In this document: positions 19,334 to 29,999 of the stretch, in pieces
Layout: each line of letters begins with the position of its first letter
How positions within the stretch are numbered: the first letter of the stretch is position 1
Assembly (NCBI RefSeq): GCF_000252955.1
Contig: NC_014228.1
Span: forward strand, 3,752,701-3,816,700
Reading direction: 5' to 3'
Length of the DNA: 64,000 nt
Source of the DNA: Xenorhabdus nematophila ATCC 19061
GTDB lineage: Bacteria; Pseudomonadota; Gammaproteobacteria; Enterobacterales; Enterobacteriaceae
Position numbers and translations under genes: made by a program
The notes under the pieces: model-generated
What the model saw: only the letters and a program-made list of their open reading frames with translations
Database searches by the model: none
Told to the model about the DNA's origin: nothing

Positions 19334-21079
19334 GTGAGTAAATTGCCCGTCATTGTTGCTCTAGGTGGTATAAATGCCGCCGGAAGAAGTTCAGGATCAC
19401 ACGGATATAAACGCATGGTGTCAGACAGTCTCAGTCATGAAATCATGCAAAATACATGGAGCGATCTGTGCCATCGAATGGGAATTGTCAAGAATTCAGA
19501 ACCTATCACTGCTTCGCATATTGAACAGGCCAAAAATGGGACACTGATAAGAAAAATCACACGGTTTGATACACAAAAAGTCCCTGTCAACAAAATACTC
19601 ACCGACGTTGACAGCCATTCAGAGAGGTTGTTAAAAAGCACATACACATCGCTTTCTGTCACCAGCGCAGGGCAATTACCAGAAGGCTTTGAAATTGGCA
19701 ATTTGTATAATGCAAATCATCATCCATTTGGCTTGCGCCTGACCATTTACGGTGCTTCGGATTTGCTCAATTCAATTGGGATTTCATGGTCAGATATTAC
19801 TGCCCTCGTAGAACCTGACCTGATTTCTGTTCATGCCAGTAGTGCATTGGGGCAAATAGACAGATTCTCACTGGCAGGATTACTTGGTAACCCACTGAAT
19901 GGTTCACGTATCAGTTCCAAAATGCTGCCATTTTCCACACCCGATATGCCAGCAAGTTTCATCAATGGGTATATTATCAATAACATAGGTGGAACCTCCG
20001 CGAGCATAGGCGCCTGCGCCAGTTTTCTTTATAACCTGAAACAAGGTGTCAATGACATCAAACAAGGTAAAGCAAAGGTCAGCTTAATCGGGTGTGCTGA
20101 AGCCCCTATTATCCCTGAAGTTATTGAGGGGTTCAGGGCTATGGGAGCGCTTGCGGAAGATCACCAACTTTGCCAGCTCGATAAAACCGATATTGTTAAT
20201 CATCGCCGGGCAACCCGTCCATTTTCAACAAGTATCGGCCTCACCATTGCAGAATCTGCACAATTTATATTGCTGATGAGTGATGATTTGGCCTTGCAGT
20301 GTGGAGCCAATATCCTTGGTGCAGTACCGGATGTTTTCATTAACGCTGACGCCAATAAAAAATCAATCTCCTCTCCGGGTGCCGGTAATTATATCACTAT
20401 GATGAAAGCGGCTTCCCTTGCCAATCATTTACTGGGTGGGCAGTTACAATATTCTTACGTTCAAGCCCATGAAACGGGTACACCACTAAACAGAGTGACC
20501 GAAAGTCACATTATTAATGAAGTTGCCAAAGTTTTTGGACTCCATAGCTGGAATGTCACAGCGATTAAAGCCCATCTAGGGCACTCCATTTCTGCATCTG
20601 CCGGTGATCTATTGACCAACGCGTTAGGTGTTTGGCAGCATGGCTGGATCCCGGGAATTACAACCATTGATCACATCGCTGAGGATGTACATGCAACCCA
20701 TCTGAATATTTTGATGCAGAATCAATTTGTTGGCGAACGCGGTGAAAATATGAAGGCCAGTATTATTAATGCAAAAGGGTTCGGGGGTAATAACGCAAGC
20801 ACCGTTGTTTTGTCTCCACAACACACTTTGCAAATGCTGAGCAAAAAACACGGCAACGCGTCCATCAGTACATACCATAAACGCAATGAAGCAGTAAAAA
20901 ACAAAAGTGATGAGCAAGATCAGGCAATCTGCCGTGGTGACGAATCCGTTATTTACAACGTCGGTAATGCCGTACTGCAAACATCAGATATCACTCTTTC
21001 ACGTCAGGAAATCAGAGTGTCTGGGTTCAGACAGGCGATCAAACTACCAAATGCAGAAGAGTTCAGTGAATTTTTGTAA
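19334..21079 (+). CDS. Solitary beta-ketoacyl synthase, FabY-like
   Basis: Condensing enzyme of the thiolase fold. The catalytic triad is intact: Cys228 in GGTSASIGACASF, His379 in AHETGTPLN and His417 in KAHLGHSISASAG. The start SKLPVIVALGGINAAGRSS resembles my memory of FabY (PA5174) of Pseudomonas, an acetyl-CoA-dependent synthase that starts fatty acid synthesis; at 581 residues it is somewhat shorter than FabY. No acyl carrier, reductase or acyltransferase gene is adjacent, so it probably works with the housekeeping fatty acid system or with an unlinked pathway. GGGGAGTTCATC precedes the GTG/ATG region. The last 60 residues are polar and weakly conserved in appearance. The FabY assignment is from memory; the ketoacyl synthase call itself is firm. 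Confidence 0.8.
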   Translation: MSKLPVIVALGGINAAGRSSGSHGYKRMVSDSLSHEIMQNTWSDLCHRMGIVKNSEPITASHIEQAKNGTLIRKITRFDTQKVPVNKILTDVDSHSERLLKSTYTSLSVTSAGQLPEGFEIGNLYNANHHPFGLRLTIYGASDLLNSIGISWSDITALVEPDLISVHASSALGQIDRFSLAGLLGNPLNGSRISSKMLPFSTPDMPASFINGYIINNIGGTSASIGACASFLYNLKQGVNDIKQGKAKVSLIGCAEAPIIPEVIEGFRAMGALAEDHQLCQLDKTDIVNHRRATRPFSTSIGLTIAESAQFILLMSDDLALQCGANILGAVPDVFINADANKKSISSPGAGNYITMMKAASLANHLLGGQLQYSYVQAHETGTPLNRVTESHIINEVAKVFGLHSWNVTAIKAHLGHSISASAGDLLTNALGVWQHGWIPGITTIDHIAEDVHATHLNILMQNQFVGERGENMKASIINAKGFGGNNASTVVLSPQHTLQMLSKKHGNASISTYHKRNEAVKNKSDEQDQAICRGDESVIYNVGNAVLQTSDITLSRQEIRVSGFRQAIKLPNAEEFSEFL

Positions 21080-21678
21080 TTATATCAGAAAGATAGAATA
21101 ATATATAAATTATCGATATTTATAACCACAAACAATGATAACGTCGGCTTTTTCCTCAGCAGCGGCTTCTATCAAGTATTGTGTCGTTTTATGTTTTTAT
21201 TAATATTCCCCGAAACTGGGCAAAACTGAGCTGTTGCTATCCTAAAATCAGTATTCACAAAAATCCCTTTAAAAAATCCACTATAATCGTGGTTTAGCAA
21301 TAACATACGGATTTTTAGTTTACACTTTTTAGCCCAAAAACTCAGAAGGACTCAGTTTAGTATTGATTATGAATAACAATATAAATTAAATATATTAAAT
21401 AAACTAACTTACCCAATAAAATAAGTTTTTTAATAACAAAGAGTTAATATTGATTTTTATGAGATAAAGGTATGGCGATGTGCTGTAGCGGGAAAATTGA
21501 ATTGCCATACCTTTTGTGGCTGTCTTGCGACCTAGTGACATTGACCCTATATCCAAACAAGGGCCCCTTGAACCAAAACAGCTTTGTTGGTCAGGAGTAA
21601 CTACTGAAGCTCGAAGAGATTTGGTTGAGTATGGAATGGCTTCATTATTCTATGCTACATTAATCTGCATCGTTTACG
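21080..21678. other. AT-rich region without a supported gene
   Basis: About 600 bp between the ketoacyl synthase gene and the decayed hipA. A 91-codon frame (21516–21791, plus strand) runs into hipA antisense and shows no domain, so I do not call it. The stretch is probably decayed island DNA. Confidence 0.45.
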
Positions 21679-22531
21679 TTACAATTTTATTCGAAGCGAG
21701 TTCCACACGCTTTCTCGCAAAACTGCTGGAACTCCTTCCGCATCAGCTAACTCACGCCAGCCAGACACTACCCCAATTGTTTCTTCAATAATCTGTTTTG
21801 CCTTGTTCCGGCGAAGACCAGAAATGTGCTGGGTCACCGATAGTAAGTCTTCGAGCTGAAATTTCTCACGTTTTCCTGCCAGTGAAAGTTGATGAGCATG
21901 AACCCACGACGAATCCTCCTTGTAACTCCAAGCCACGTCAAAGGCCGGAGCCAACGTCCACTTGTAGTCGTCATCAACCATAAAGGACCAGTTTTTAGTG
22001 TGATCATCATGATTACGGGCAACGACATTAAAGACCATTCGGCGATAGATCTGCTCCTGATCCCTGTAAGAAAGTTCCAGCTGCCGGAATTGAAGTCCGT
22101 TTCGTGAGTCCAGAATTTTTTGAGTCATGCCAACCAATTCACCAATTAAAATAGGTTCACTCCTGGACTCCTGAGAGCCATTAGTTGGCTGATACTCTAA
22201 AGCCCCCATTCCGCGGGTACCAGTATATAGTAGTCGGTCTATCGCCTTGAATTGAGATTTGTCCATCCCCTGCCTAGCCAACCAAGCATTGATCAGGGCG
22301 TTACCAAAATCATCAGGCAGAGAGTCTGCAAATACTGCTGGTAATCCGTGATAAGTCTCCCACGACAGCGAGGGAAAGGTAAATGTCGTGTTATTCAATG
22401 GTAAATACAAAGGTGACAGGCTAAATCCGTCTTGCTGCCATTCCTTAGTGTATTCAAAGGTGGCTAGCCCACTAGGCCAGATAGCCCACAAGGATTTGAT
22501 CAAAAAGCACTTCACATGCGTCTGCTATCAT
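21679..22531 (-). pseudogene. hipA: hipA-like kinase toxin gene, frameshifted and internally deleted
   Basis: HipA family Ser/Thr kinase toxin remnant. Intact relatives have about 430 residues. The natural start is the ATG at 22531, overlapping the hipB stop as ATGA, and reads DACEVLFDQILVGYLA before meeting a TAG; one extra base there shifts the frame, and the rest (SGLATFEYTKEW onward) continues in the frame that opens with GTG at 22515. The N-terminal subdomain runs normally to ILDSRNGLQF, where roughly 140–150 residues including the phosphate-binding SSGGARPK-type loop are missing in frame. The protein resumes at the catalytic RNHDDHTKN and metal-binding APAFDV motifs. Without the N-lobe loop, kinase activity is not expected. 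Confidence 0.85.
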
Positions 22532-22935
22532 TGCATAACCTTATTTTTCGTGCGATTAGCAAGCATGGCCTTGACCGAATTTTGGCCAGTGGACTTGCCA
22601 GTAACTGTAGCTTTGACATGCTTAGGTGTCAGCCGTATATTGCTTTTCCTGTTACTACCCTGCCTTTTATGAGCTCTTATCACCTCAGAGGGTCGCACTG
22701 TGGGTGCCGGTACCAAAGCATTGAACCCTTCAAGTAGACTCAACTCACGAAGAACTCCAATAAAGGTACCGAGGCTACAGGTTCCTTTTTGAATTCTGGC
22801 ATAGGTTGGCCGGCTAATGCCGAGATTCTCAACCAGTGTTTCTTGCGATAATCCTCTTGCTTGTCGGTAAGCTTCAAGGCGTTCATACACCTCTTTGGCA
22901 ATCGCAATATTCGACATGGCTATAGTGATTTTCAT
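22528..22935 (-). CDS. hipB: HipB-like Xre-family antitoxin
   Basis: Helix-turn-helix antitoxin/repressor of the hipBA locus. The HTH is visible at about 20–60 (GLSQETLVENLGISRPTYARIQKG), followed by a basic tail (RKSNIRLTPKHVK) up to residue 135. The ATG at 22935 has GGAGGG six bases away, whereas the ATG two codons earlier touches that ribosome site, so 22935 is preferred. The stop codon overlaps the ATG of the decayed hipA. The repressor may still act on its own promoter although its toxin gene is broken. GTAACGT occurs twice upstream (22955–22961, 22996–23002), a candidate operator. Confidence 0.8.
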   Translation of the reverse strand: MKITIAMSNIAIAKEVYERLEAYRQARGLSQETLVENLGISRPTYARIQKGTCSLGTFIGVLRELSLLEGFNALVPAPTVRPSEVIRAHKRQGSNRKSNIRLTPKHVKATVTGKSTGQNSVKAMLANRTKNKVMQ

Positions 22936-22954
22936 CAACATCCCTCCGTATTCC

Positions 22955-23012
22955 GTAACGTATATATTCTATAATAGCATTAAAACCATTTTATTGTAAC
23001 GTTTACATTACA
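22955..23012. promoter_or_regulatory. Candidate hipB operator region
   Basis: GTAACGT occurs at 22955–22961 and at 22996–23002, the second within TGTAA-N8-TTACA (22995–23012). The repeats lie just upstream of the hipB start and would suit autoregulation by HipB. No experimental site is known to me for this version. Confidence 0.4.
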
Positions 23013-23456
23013 TTATTGTGGGTCATATAGGACTTAGTGAAAGACACCATGCTGTAGGGATCAACATGCTTAACAATGGCGACTATGACAGTAAGGGATA
23101 GAACAACACATTGGCTCCACAAGGCCTATGATAGATTTTCAGAAGAAAGTATTCTCATCAAAATCAGTACTATTTATTTTATCATTACCTTTTATGATAG
23201 TAGCCAACCAGTAAATACCCAGCGAGGAATAACCACTTCCGATACCATTTAACAATTTTGAAAATGAAATTTCGCTTTAAAAACATTCCAGTTAGGTTTT
23301 ATCATTTTATAATTCCTATTAACTTAGACTCAATGTAGCAATCCATTCAATTAATTAAATAACATACATGTTTCGATTCGCACTTTTCACCATCGGAACG
23401 TTCTTTGTCAATTTTAGGTAATGGAGCATTAAGCTGACTTTCTTTAACTATAGTGC
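23013..23456. other. AT-rich stretch, nothing recognised
   Basis: About 440 bp between the hipB control region and the IS3 relic. No frame or structure stands out; probably decayed DNA. Confidence 0.4.
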
Positions 23457-23463
23457 ATAGTGG

Positions 23464-23913
<450 letters not shown>

Positions 23914-23988
23914 TTAATGCAAGGTATCTTATATCCACATAAAGACTAAGTTATTCTTTACTTTTTAAAACAGTGATAAAACAAAAAA

Positions 23989-24006
23989 ACCCCGAAGAAT
24001 CGGGGT
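23989..24006 (-). terminator. Intrinsic terminator of ssb
   Basis: Arms ACCCCGA/TCGGGGT with a GAAT-type loop; on the minus strand the stem is followed by seven T (A-run 23983–23989 on the plus strand). It is 41 bp after the ssb stop codon. Confidence 0.9.
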
Positions 24007-24046
24007 CTTATATTATAATTTTTACTTAATAACTCTCAGGTAAACT

Positions 24047-24562
24047 CTAGAACGGAATGTCATCATCAAAATCGATTGGTGGTTCATTGCTCTGTGGCGC
24101 AGGAGACGGTGCCGGACGAGATGGTGCACCACCACCGCTGAATTGCTGAGATGCCTGTGGCTGTTGAGGCTGGCCCCAACCCGCTTGTGCCGGTGCTTCC
24201 TGCCCTGCACCACCGCGACCGCCCAACATCTGCATGGTGCCACCAATATTGACCACGATTTCAGTGGTGTAACGATCCTGACCGCTCTGATCCTGCCATT
24301 TACGAGTCTGCAAAGAACCTTCGATATAAACCTGAGAGCCTTTGCGCAGATATTCACCGGCGACTTCTGCCAGTTTGCCGAAAATCACAACACGATGCCA
24401 TTCGGTTTTCTCTCTCATCTCACCGGTTTGCTTATCACGCCAGCTCTCAGACGTTGCCAGAGTAATGTTGGCGACTGCTCCCCCGTTCGGCATATAACGA
24501 ACTTCTGGGTCCTGTCCCAAATTACCCACTAAAATAACTTTGTTTACGCCTCTGCTGGCCAT
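24047..24562 (-). CDS. ssb: Single-stranded DNA-binding protein SSB
   Basis: Tetrameric SSB that coats single-stranded DNA in replication, recombination and repair. The OB-fold fills residues 1–112 ([20 protein letters not shown] start), then a Gly/Gln/Pro-rich linker and the acidic tip DFDDDIPF that recruits partner proteins. The 171 residues are slightly fewer than the 178 of E. coli, with the difference in the linker. It is divergent from uvrA, as in E. coli, with a LexA box in the shared 249-bp region. Confidence 0.97.
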   Translation of the reverse strand: MASRGVNKVILVGNLGQDPEVRYMPNGGAVANITLATSESWRDKQTGEMREKTEWHRVVIFGKLAEVAGEYLRKGSQVYIEGSLQTRKWQDQSGQDRYTTEIVVNIGGTMQMLGGRGGAGQEAPAQAGWGQPQQPQASQQFSGGGAPSRPAPSPAPQSNEPPIDFDDDIPF

Positions 24563-24731
24563 TCGGAATACTCCTGATGAAATGAATTTTACTAAAAACG
24601 GATTTCTCTAATTATAAGCAAAGTAGTTTATCATGCGAGGCTTAAGTTTAAAGATATACCCGCTATATTATACTTTGCGAAACGTATCGTACTTTACATT
24701 GTCATGGTTGCAACATGAATCCCATAAAATA

Positions 24732-24747
24732 CTGTATATCCATTCAG
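24732..24747 (+). promoter_or_regulatory. LexA box between ssb and uvrA
   Basis: CTG-TATATCCATT-CAG keeps the CTG-N10-CAG consensus of the SOS box. It lies 65 bp before the uvrA start and 170 bp before the divergent ssb start, as in E. coli, so uvrA is predicted to be SOS-inducible; the effect on ssb is less certain. Confidence 0.9.
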
Positions 24748-24811
24748 CAATGTTTGTGCAATAATAACGCGTTTACGAGTTTTGCTCTATCAATAATCTG
24801 GGAAGTGGTAT

Positions 24812-27643
24812 ATGGATAACATCGAAGTTCGGGGCGCCCGCACCCATAATCTCAAGAATATCAATTTGGTAATTCCCCGTGACAAATTAATCGTCATTAC
24901 CGGATTATCCGGCTCCGGTAAATCATCTTTGGCTTTCGATACCCTATATGCAGAAGGTCAACGACGCTATGTGGAATCGCTCTCTGCATACGCCCGTCAG
25001 TTTTTGTCACTGATGGAAAAACCGGATGTTGACCACATTGAAGGGCTATCCCCGGCAATTTCCATTGAGCAAAAATCAACTTCCCATAACCCACGTTCTA
25101 CGGTCGGGACGATCACTGAAATTCACGATTATCTCCGCCTGCTGTTTGCACGTGTAGGTGAACCCCGCTGCCCTGAACACGATATTACACTCGCAGCACA
25201 AACCGTCAGCCAGATGGTGGATAATGTTCTGGCACTGCCTGAAGGTCAGCGCCTGATGTTACTGGCTCCTGTTGTCAAAGAGCGTAAGGGTGAACACACC
25301 AAACTGCTAGATAACCTTGCTGCACAAGGCTATATCCGTGCCCGCATTGATGGCGAAGTGTGCGATCTTTCCGATCCCCCCAAACTTGAACTACAGAAAA
25401 AACATACCATTGAAGTGGTTATCGATCGTTTCAAGGTACGGGCCGATCTTGCTCAGCGTCTGGCTGAATCATTTGAGACGGCTCTGGAGCTTTCCGGCGG
25501 TACTGCGGTTATTGCCAATATGGATGATGCTCAGGCGGAAGAACTGGTCTTCTCCGCCAATTTTGCCTGTTCAGTTTGTGGCTATAGCATGAGCGAGCTG
25601 GAACCACGTCTGTTTTCCTTCAATAATCCCGCTGGCGCTTGCCCGACGTGTGATGGTTTAGGCGTTCAGCAATTTTTCGATCCTGAGCGTGTAGTTCAGA
25701 ATGGAGATATTTCCCTTGCCGGTGGTGCAATTCGCGGTTGGGATCGCCGAAATTTCTATTATTTCCAGATGCTCAGATCGCTGTCAGAGCACTATAAATT
25801 TGATATTGAAATGCCGTTTAATGAGTTAAGCCCAGACATTAAAAAAGTGGTGTTATACGGCTCAGGCAAAGAATCCATCGAATTTAAATATACCAATGAT
25901 CGTGGTGATGTTACTGTCCGTCACCATCCGTTTGAAGGTGTCCTGCACAATATGGAGCGCCGTTATAAAGATACGGAATCCAGCGCAGTACGGGAAGAAC
26001 TGGCAAAATATATCAGCAATCGTTTCTGCGTTTCTTGTGAAGGGACCCGGTTGCGCAAAGAAGCACGTTATGTCTTTATCGAAAGTACTACGCTGCCGCA
26101 GATTTCGGATTTCAGCATCGGCCATGCAATGGAATTTTTCCAAAATATCAGACTGAGTGGGCAGCGCGCTAAAATTGCCGAAAAAGTCCTGAAAGAGATC
26201 CGTGACCGCCTGAAATTTCTGGTGAATGTTGGCTTGAATTATCTGACTCTCTCCCGTTCAGCAGAAACCCTTTCAGGCGGTGAAGCCCAACGGATCCGTC
26301 TGGCCAGCCAAATTGGTGCAGGTCTTGTCGGTGTGATGTATGTGCTGGATGAACCCTCCATTGGTTTGCATCAACGGGATAATGAGCGTTTGTTGGAAAC
26401 GTTGCTGCATCTGCGTAATTTGGGCAATACCGTGATTGTGGTCGAACACGATGAAGATGCTATCCGAGCGGCTGATCATATTATTGATATTGGTCCCGGA
26501 GCCGGTGTGCATGGTGGCGAGATTGTGGCTGAAGGAACAATCTCCAATATTATAGAAAGTGAAAAATCGCTGACGGGGAAATTCCTGAGTGGCGAGTGCA
26601 AAATTGCCATCCCAGAGCAACGTGTGCCAGCCGATTCCGACAAGATGCTGAAATTGATTGGCGCAAAAGGCAATAATCTGAAAAAAGTGACCCTGAAACT
26701 GCCTGTCGGCCTGTTTACCTGTGTCACTGGTGTGTCTGGTTCCGGCAAATCGACGCTGATCAATGATACGCTCTTCCCCATCGCACAACGCCAGCTAAAC
26801 GGCGCAACAAACATTAATCCTGCGCCTTATATTGATATCCAGGGGCTGGAACATTTTGACAAAGTCATTGATATCGACCAAAGCCCGATCGGCAGAACGC
26901 CCCGTTCAAACCCTGCCACTTATACCGGCGTATTTACACCTGTCAGAGAGTTGTTTTCCGGTGTGCCTGAATCCCGTGCCCGTGGTTATACACCGGGGCG
27001 TTTCAGTTTCAACGTAAAAGGTGGGCGCTGTGAAGCCTGTCAGGGTGATGGCGTCATCAAGGTTGAAATGCACTTCCTGCCTGATGTTTATGTCCCTTGT
27101 GACCAATGTAAGGGTAAGCGTTATAACCGTGAAACGCTGGAAATCAAATATAAAGGCAAGAGTATCCATGAAGTGCTGGATATGACCATTGAAGAGGCGC
27201 GGGAATTTTTCGATGCGGTTCCGGCTCTCTCCCGTAAGTTACAAACCTTGATAGAGGTCGGTCTTTCGTATATTCGTCTGGGACAATCAGCAACCACACT
27301 TTCAGGCGGGGAAGCGCAGCGGGTCAAACTGGCACGGGAATTATCCAAACGAGGGACAGGCCAAACCCTGTATATCCTTGATGAGCCGACAACCGGCCTG
27401 CATTTCGCGGATATTCAGCAGTTATTGTCGGTACTGCACCAACTCAGAGATCAGGGAAATACCATTGTTGTGATCGAGCATAATCTGGATGTTATCAAAA
27501 CCGCCGACTGGATTGTCGATCTCGGCCCCGAAGGAGGGAGCGGCGGTGGCGAAATACTGGTATCAGGAACACCGGAAGAAGTTGCTCAGTGCCAGAAGTC
27601 ACATACAGCTCGTTTTTTGAAACCGATACTTGAACGTAACTAA
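24812..27643 (+). CDS. uvrA: Excinuclease ABC subunit A
   Basis: Damage-recognition ATPase of nucleotide excision repair; it works as a dimer with UvrB. The two ABC modules are complete: Walker A GLSGSGKS at 31–38 and GVSGSGKST near 640, signatures [12 protein letters not shown] near 488 and [12 protein letters not shown] near 830, with Walker B LDEPSIGL and LDEPTTGL. Zinc-finger cysteine pairs (CSVCGYS…CPTCDG and CEACQG…CDQCKG) are present. The 943 residues match E. coli (940). It is preceded by a LexA box and followed by an intrinsic terminator. Confidence 0.98.
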   Translation: MDNIEVRGARTHNLKNINLVIPRDKLIVITGLSGSGKSSLAFDTLYAEGQRRYVESLSAYARQFLSLMEKPDVDHIEGLSPAISIEQKSTSHNPRSTVGTITEIHDYLRLLFARVGEPRCPEHDITLAAQTVSQMVDNVLALPEGQRLMLLAPVVKERKGEHTKLLDNLAAQGYIRARIDGEVCDLSDPPKLELQKKHTIEVVIDRFKVRADLAQRLAESFETALELSGGTAVIANMDDAQAEELVFSANFACSVCGYSMSELEPRLFSFNNPAGACPTCDGLGVQQFFDPERVVQNGDISLAGGAIRGWDRRNFYYFQMLRSLSEHYKFDIEMPFNELSPDIKKVVLYGSGKESIEFKYTNDRGDVTVRHHPFEGVLHNMERRYKDTESSAVREELAKYISNRFCVSCEGTRLRKEARYVFIESTTLPQISDFSIGHAMEFFQNIRLSGQRAKIAEKVLKEIRDRLKFLVNVGLNYLTLSRSAETLSGGEAQRIRLASQIGAGLVGVMYVLDEPSIGLHQRDNERLLETLLHLRNLGNTVIVVEHDEDAIRAADHIIDIGPGAGVHGGEIVAEGTISNIIESEKSLTGKFLSGECKIAIPEQRVPADSDKMLKLIGAKGNNLKKVTLKLPVGLFTCVTGVSGSGKSTLINDTLFPIAQRQLNGATNINPAPYIDIQGLEHFDKVIDIDQSPIGRTPRSNPATYTGVFTPVRELFSGVPESRARGYTPGRFSFNVKGGRCEACQGDGVIKVEMHFLPDVYVPCDQCKGKRYNRETLEIKYKGKSIHEVLDMTIEEAREFFDAVPALSRKLQTLIEVGLSYIRLGQSATTLSGGEAQRVKLARELSKRGTGQTLYILDEPTTGLHFADIQQLLSVLHQLRDQGNTIVVIEHNLDVIKTADWIVDLGPEGGSGGGEILVSGTPEEVAQCQKSHTARFLKPILERN

Positions 27644-27678
27644 ATACTTTAACCACTAAACGATTTCCCCTTCTAAAA

Positions 27679-27708
27679 AAAATCCTCTCTACATCAAGGG
27701 AGGATTTT
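27679..27708 (+). terminator. Intrinsic terminator of uvrA
   Basis: Arms AAAATCCTCTCT (27679–27690) and AGGGAGGATTTT (27697–27708) pair over 12 bp with one G·U and a six-base loop; the tail is TTTTGTTTG. Confidence 0.85.
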
Positions 27709-27844
27709 GTTTGTCAGCCAAATATTCCCTAAAGTTGTTTTAAGAGTCAAAAAAAGACTGTTATTTTAAGCGAAATAATCTTCTGTAAATGAGCATTGTA
27801 TTGTTGATCTAATATTAATACTGATCGCATTTTTTTTCGCATTA

Positions 27845-27859
27845 ATGCCATAATGGCAT
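27845..27859. promoter_or_regulatory. Perfect 15-bp palindrome upstream of the DUF5993 gene
   Basis: ATGCCAT-A-ATGGCAT, 34 bp before the ATG at 27894. Its place between promoter and start suggests an operator for the DUF5993–DsbB unit. No regulator gene adjoins it. Confidence 0.5.
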
Positions 27860-27893
27860 AACATATTCCTTAAATTTATAGCGGAGATTAAAT

Positions 27894-28052
27894 ATGTATA
27901 TGTTTTTACCATTTTTAATTGCTTTAGTGATCATAGCCACCGTGATTACCGGCAAGCAAAAGCTGACGTACACACTTTGGTTTGTTTTATTCATCATCAC
28001 GGTATTTTGGTTTAAATATCATGCCACTGATGCCTTGAATCTTTCTTTTTGA
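27894..28052 (+). CDS. Small DUF5993-type membrane protein (52 aa)
   Basis: A 52-residue protein made of two hydrophobic segments (about 4–19 and 27–41) around a short GKQKLTY loop, ending HATDALNLSF. It resembles the DUF5993 family, which is usually found directly before a DsbB-like gene, as here. GCGGAGATTAA precedes the ATG, and the stop codon is 12 bp before the next start, so the two form an operon. A role as a small partner of the DsbB-like protein is inference from this pairing. It is too short for most gene callers. Confidence 0.75.
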   Translation: MYMFLPFLIALVIIATVITGKQKLTYTLWFVLFIITVFWFKYHATDALNLSF

Positions 28053-28064
28053 TCGGAGGCCACA

Positions 28065-28631
28065 ATGAATAATACAATGTTAATGCAACGTAATCCTAAC
28101 CTCGCGACGACCCTGAATATTCTCGGTTTATTCGGCATCAGTATCGTTTTGATAGTTGCATTTTATTATCAATTAGCGCTTTTTGAACTTCCTTGCCCGT
28201 TATGTTTATTGCAACGTGCAGGTATTATCATGATCGGGTTCGGCTTTTTGTTTAATATTTATTTCGGCATCAAGAATGCCCATTACAGCCTTTCAATATT
28301 TGGCTGTCTTGTGACTGGATTTGTTGCCATGCGTCAGGTTTCTCTGCATATCCTGCCGGGAGATACAGGATATGGTTCAACTTTCTTCGGATTGCATTTT
28401 TATACCTGGGCTGCAATTCTGTCTATTCTGACCATTATTGCCATTGCAGTTATTATGCCGTTGAAAGCAGGCAATACGGATTCTGCAAAATGTACGCCAC
28501 CAGCATTAGGCAAAATTGCTATGGGGTTATTTGCATTTCTGATCGCTGCCAATTTGGTTTCCACCATTCTGGAATGTGGCGGCGGACAATGTGATGATAA
28601 CCCGACATTCTATCAGTTATTGCAAAAGTAA
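28065..28631 (+). CDS. DsbB-family disulfide bond formation membrane protein
   Basis: Inner-membrane quinone reductase of the DsbB/DsbI type that reoxidises a periplasmic thiol oxidase. The 188-residue protein has four to five hydrophobic segments, the periplasmic active pair in ELPCPLCLLQRAG (near 43–52) and a C-terminal pair in ECGGGQCDDNP (near 169–175), which lies after the last helix and not in the usual second periplasmic loop of DsbB. It is therefore a divergent branch and not the housekeeping DsbB. GGAGGCCACA precedes the ATG. It forms a two-gene unit with the DUF5993 gene; no dsbA-like gene is adjacent. Confidence 0.82.
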   Translation: MNNTMLMQRNPNLATTLNILGLFGISIVLIVAFYYQLALFELPCPLCLLQRAGIIMIGFGFLFNIYFGIKNAHYSLSIFGCLVTGFVAMRQVSLHILPGDTGYGSTFFGLHFYTWAAILSILTIIAIAVIMPLKAGNTDSAKCTPPALGKIAMGLFAFLIAANLVSTILECGGGQCDDNPTFYQLLQK

Positions 28632-28656
28632 CGTTTGCATATTGAATTAATCGGAG

Positions 28657-28687
28657 CAGAAGGCTGATGTATTTTCTCAGCCTTCTG
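28657..28687 (+). terminator. Intrinsic terminator after the DsbB-like gene
   Basis: Perfect 11-bp arms CAGAAGGCTGA (28657–28667) and TCAGCCTTCTG (28677–28687). A T-rich but interrupted tail follows. Confidence 0.75.
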
Positions 28688-28737
28688 TTGTTAGCAATTT
28701 TTTATTTTTAATGGAGTTTTTAATTTAATCAATAAGA

Positions 28738-29934
28738 TCACCGATTTACTGCTGCAAATGCCTCTGCAATGCGCTGTACGTTATGATGATTCACGCCAGC
28801 CATACAAACACGACCAGAACCAACCAAATAAACACCAAATTCTTTACGCAGTCTATCGACCTGTTCCTGACTGAATCCGGTATAGCTGAACATGCCCCGT
28901 TGTTTCAGTAAGTGGTCAAAATTTTTCTCTGGCAACGATTTTTTCAGGGCATTGACCAATACTGTCCGCATCTCCCGAATACGTAAACGCATCTGTTCAA
29001 CCTCTTCCAGCCACTGGTCTTTTAATTCAGGATCACATAATACTCTGGCAACGATTTGGGCACCAAAATTCGGCGGGCTAGAATAGATGCGACGCACACA
29101 TGCTTTCAATTGTCCCAAGACATGTTCTGCTGCTTTTGTATCATCACAAACAACGGATAATCCACCAACGCGCTCACCATACAGTGAGAAGATTTTCGAG
29201 AATGAGTTACTTACCAAACAAGGTAATTCCGCATTTGCCATTGCGCGAATTGCATAAGCATCTTCTTCCATGCCGTCAGCGAATCCCTGATAAGCGATAT
29301 CCAGGAAAGGGAGCAATTCCCGCTCTTTAGCAACCTGAACCACCTGATCCCATTGCTCATTAGTTAAATCTGAGCCGGTTGGATTATGGCAACAAGGGTG
29401 CATCAATATAATGCTTTTTGCTGGCAGTTGTTTGAATGTAGACAGCATGTCATCAAATTTTACCCCTTTGGTCTTGTCATCAAAATAGGGGTAATAATTC
29501 ACCTTAATTCCTGCTCCGGAAAAAATGGAGGCATGGTTTTCCCAAGTGGGGTCACTGCACCACACTTCAGAATCCGGGAAATAACGGTGTAAGAAATCCG
29601 CCCCTACTTTTAATGCGCCTGAACCACCTACAGTTTGAATCGTTGCAATTTTCTGCTGATTTAACAGTGGATGATCTTTACCAAACAGCAATTCCTGAAT
29701 TGCCACACGATAGGCAAGCAATCCTTCCATCGGGAGATAAAGAGAAGCAGACTGAGGCAAAGCGCTTATTTGTTTTTTCGCGTTTGCAACAGCCTGTAAT
29801 TGAGGAGTGATACCTTGTGCATCGTAATAAAGGCCGATGCTCAAATTAATTTTTTCTTCTCTGGTATCGTTATTAAATTCTTCCATTAACGACAGGATAG
29901 GATCACCTGCGTATGAATCAATATGCTGGAACAC
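28738..29934 (-). CDS. tyrB: Aromatic amino acid aminotransferase TyrB
   Basis: Pyridoxal-phosphate aminotransferase (class I, subgroup of AspC/TyrB) that makes tyrosine and phenylalanine and can act in leucine synthesis. The 398 residues match E. coli TyrB throughout: [26 protein letters not shown], the PLP lysine in [17 protein letters not shown] (near 247) and the substrate arginine in [14 protein letters not shown] near the end. The gene lies between uvrA and alr–dnaB as in E. coli. I see no TyrR box in the 65-bp gap to alr. HPCCHNPTG separates it from AspC, which has a different sequence there. Confidence 0.95.
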   Translation of the reverse strand: MFQHIDSYAGDPILSLMEEFNNDTREEKINLSIGLYYDAQGITPQLQAVANAKKQISALPQSASLYLPMEGLLAYRVAIQELLFGKDHPLLNQQKIATIQTVGGSGALKVGADFLHRYFPDSEVWCSDPTWENHASIFSGAGIKVNYYPYFDDKTKGVKFDDMLSTFKQLPAKSIILMHPCCHNPTGSDLTNEQWDQVVQVAKERELLPFLDIAYQGFADGMEEDAYAIRAMANAELPCLVSNSFSKIFSLYGERVGGLSVVCDDTKAAEHVLGQLKACVRRIYSSPPNFGAQIVARVLCDPELKDQWLEEVEQMRLRIREMRTVLVNALKKSLPEKNFDHLLKQRGMFSYTGFSQEQVDRLRKEFGVYLVGSGRVCMAGVNHHNVQRIAEAFAAVNR

Positions 29935-29999
29935 GCTATTATACTCCCTGCTGCTGAGTTATATGAAAAACACATTAGCAGACAATATAACTTAGTGAA

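Noticed and set aside
21516..21791. 91-codon plus-strand frame
   Set aside because: Runs antisense into the hipA end, has no ribosome site or recognisable domain; probably chance.
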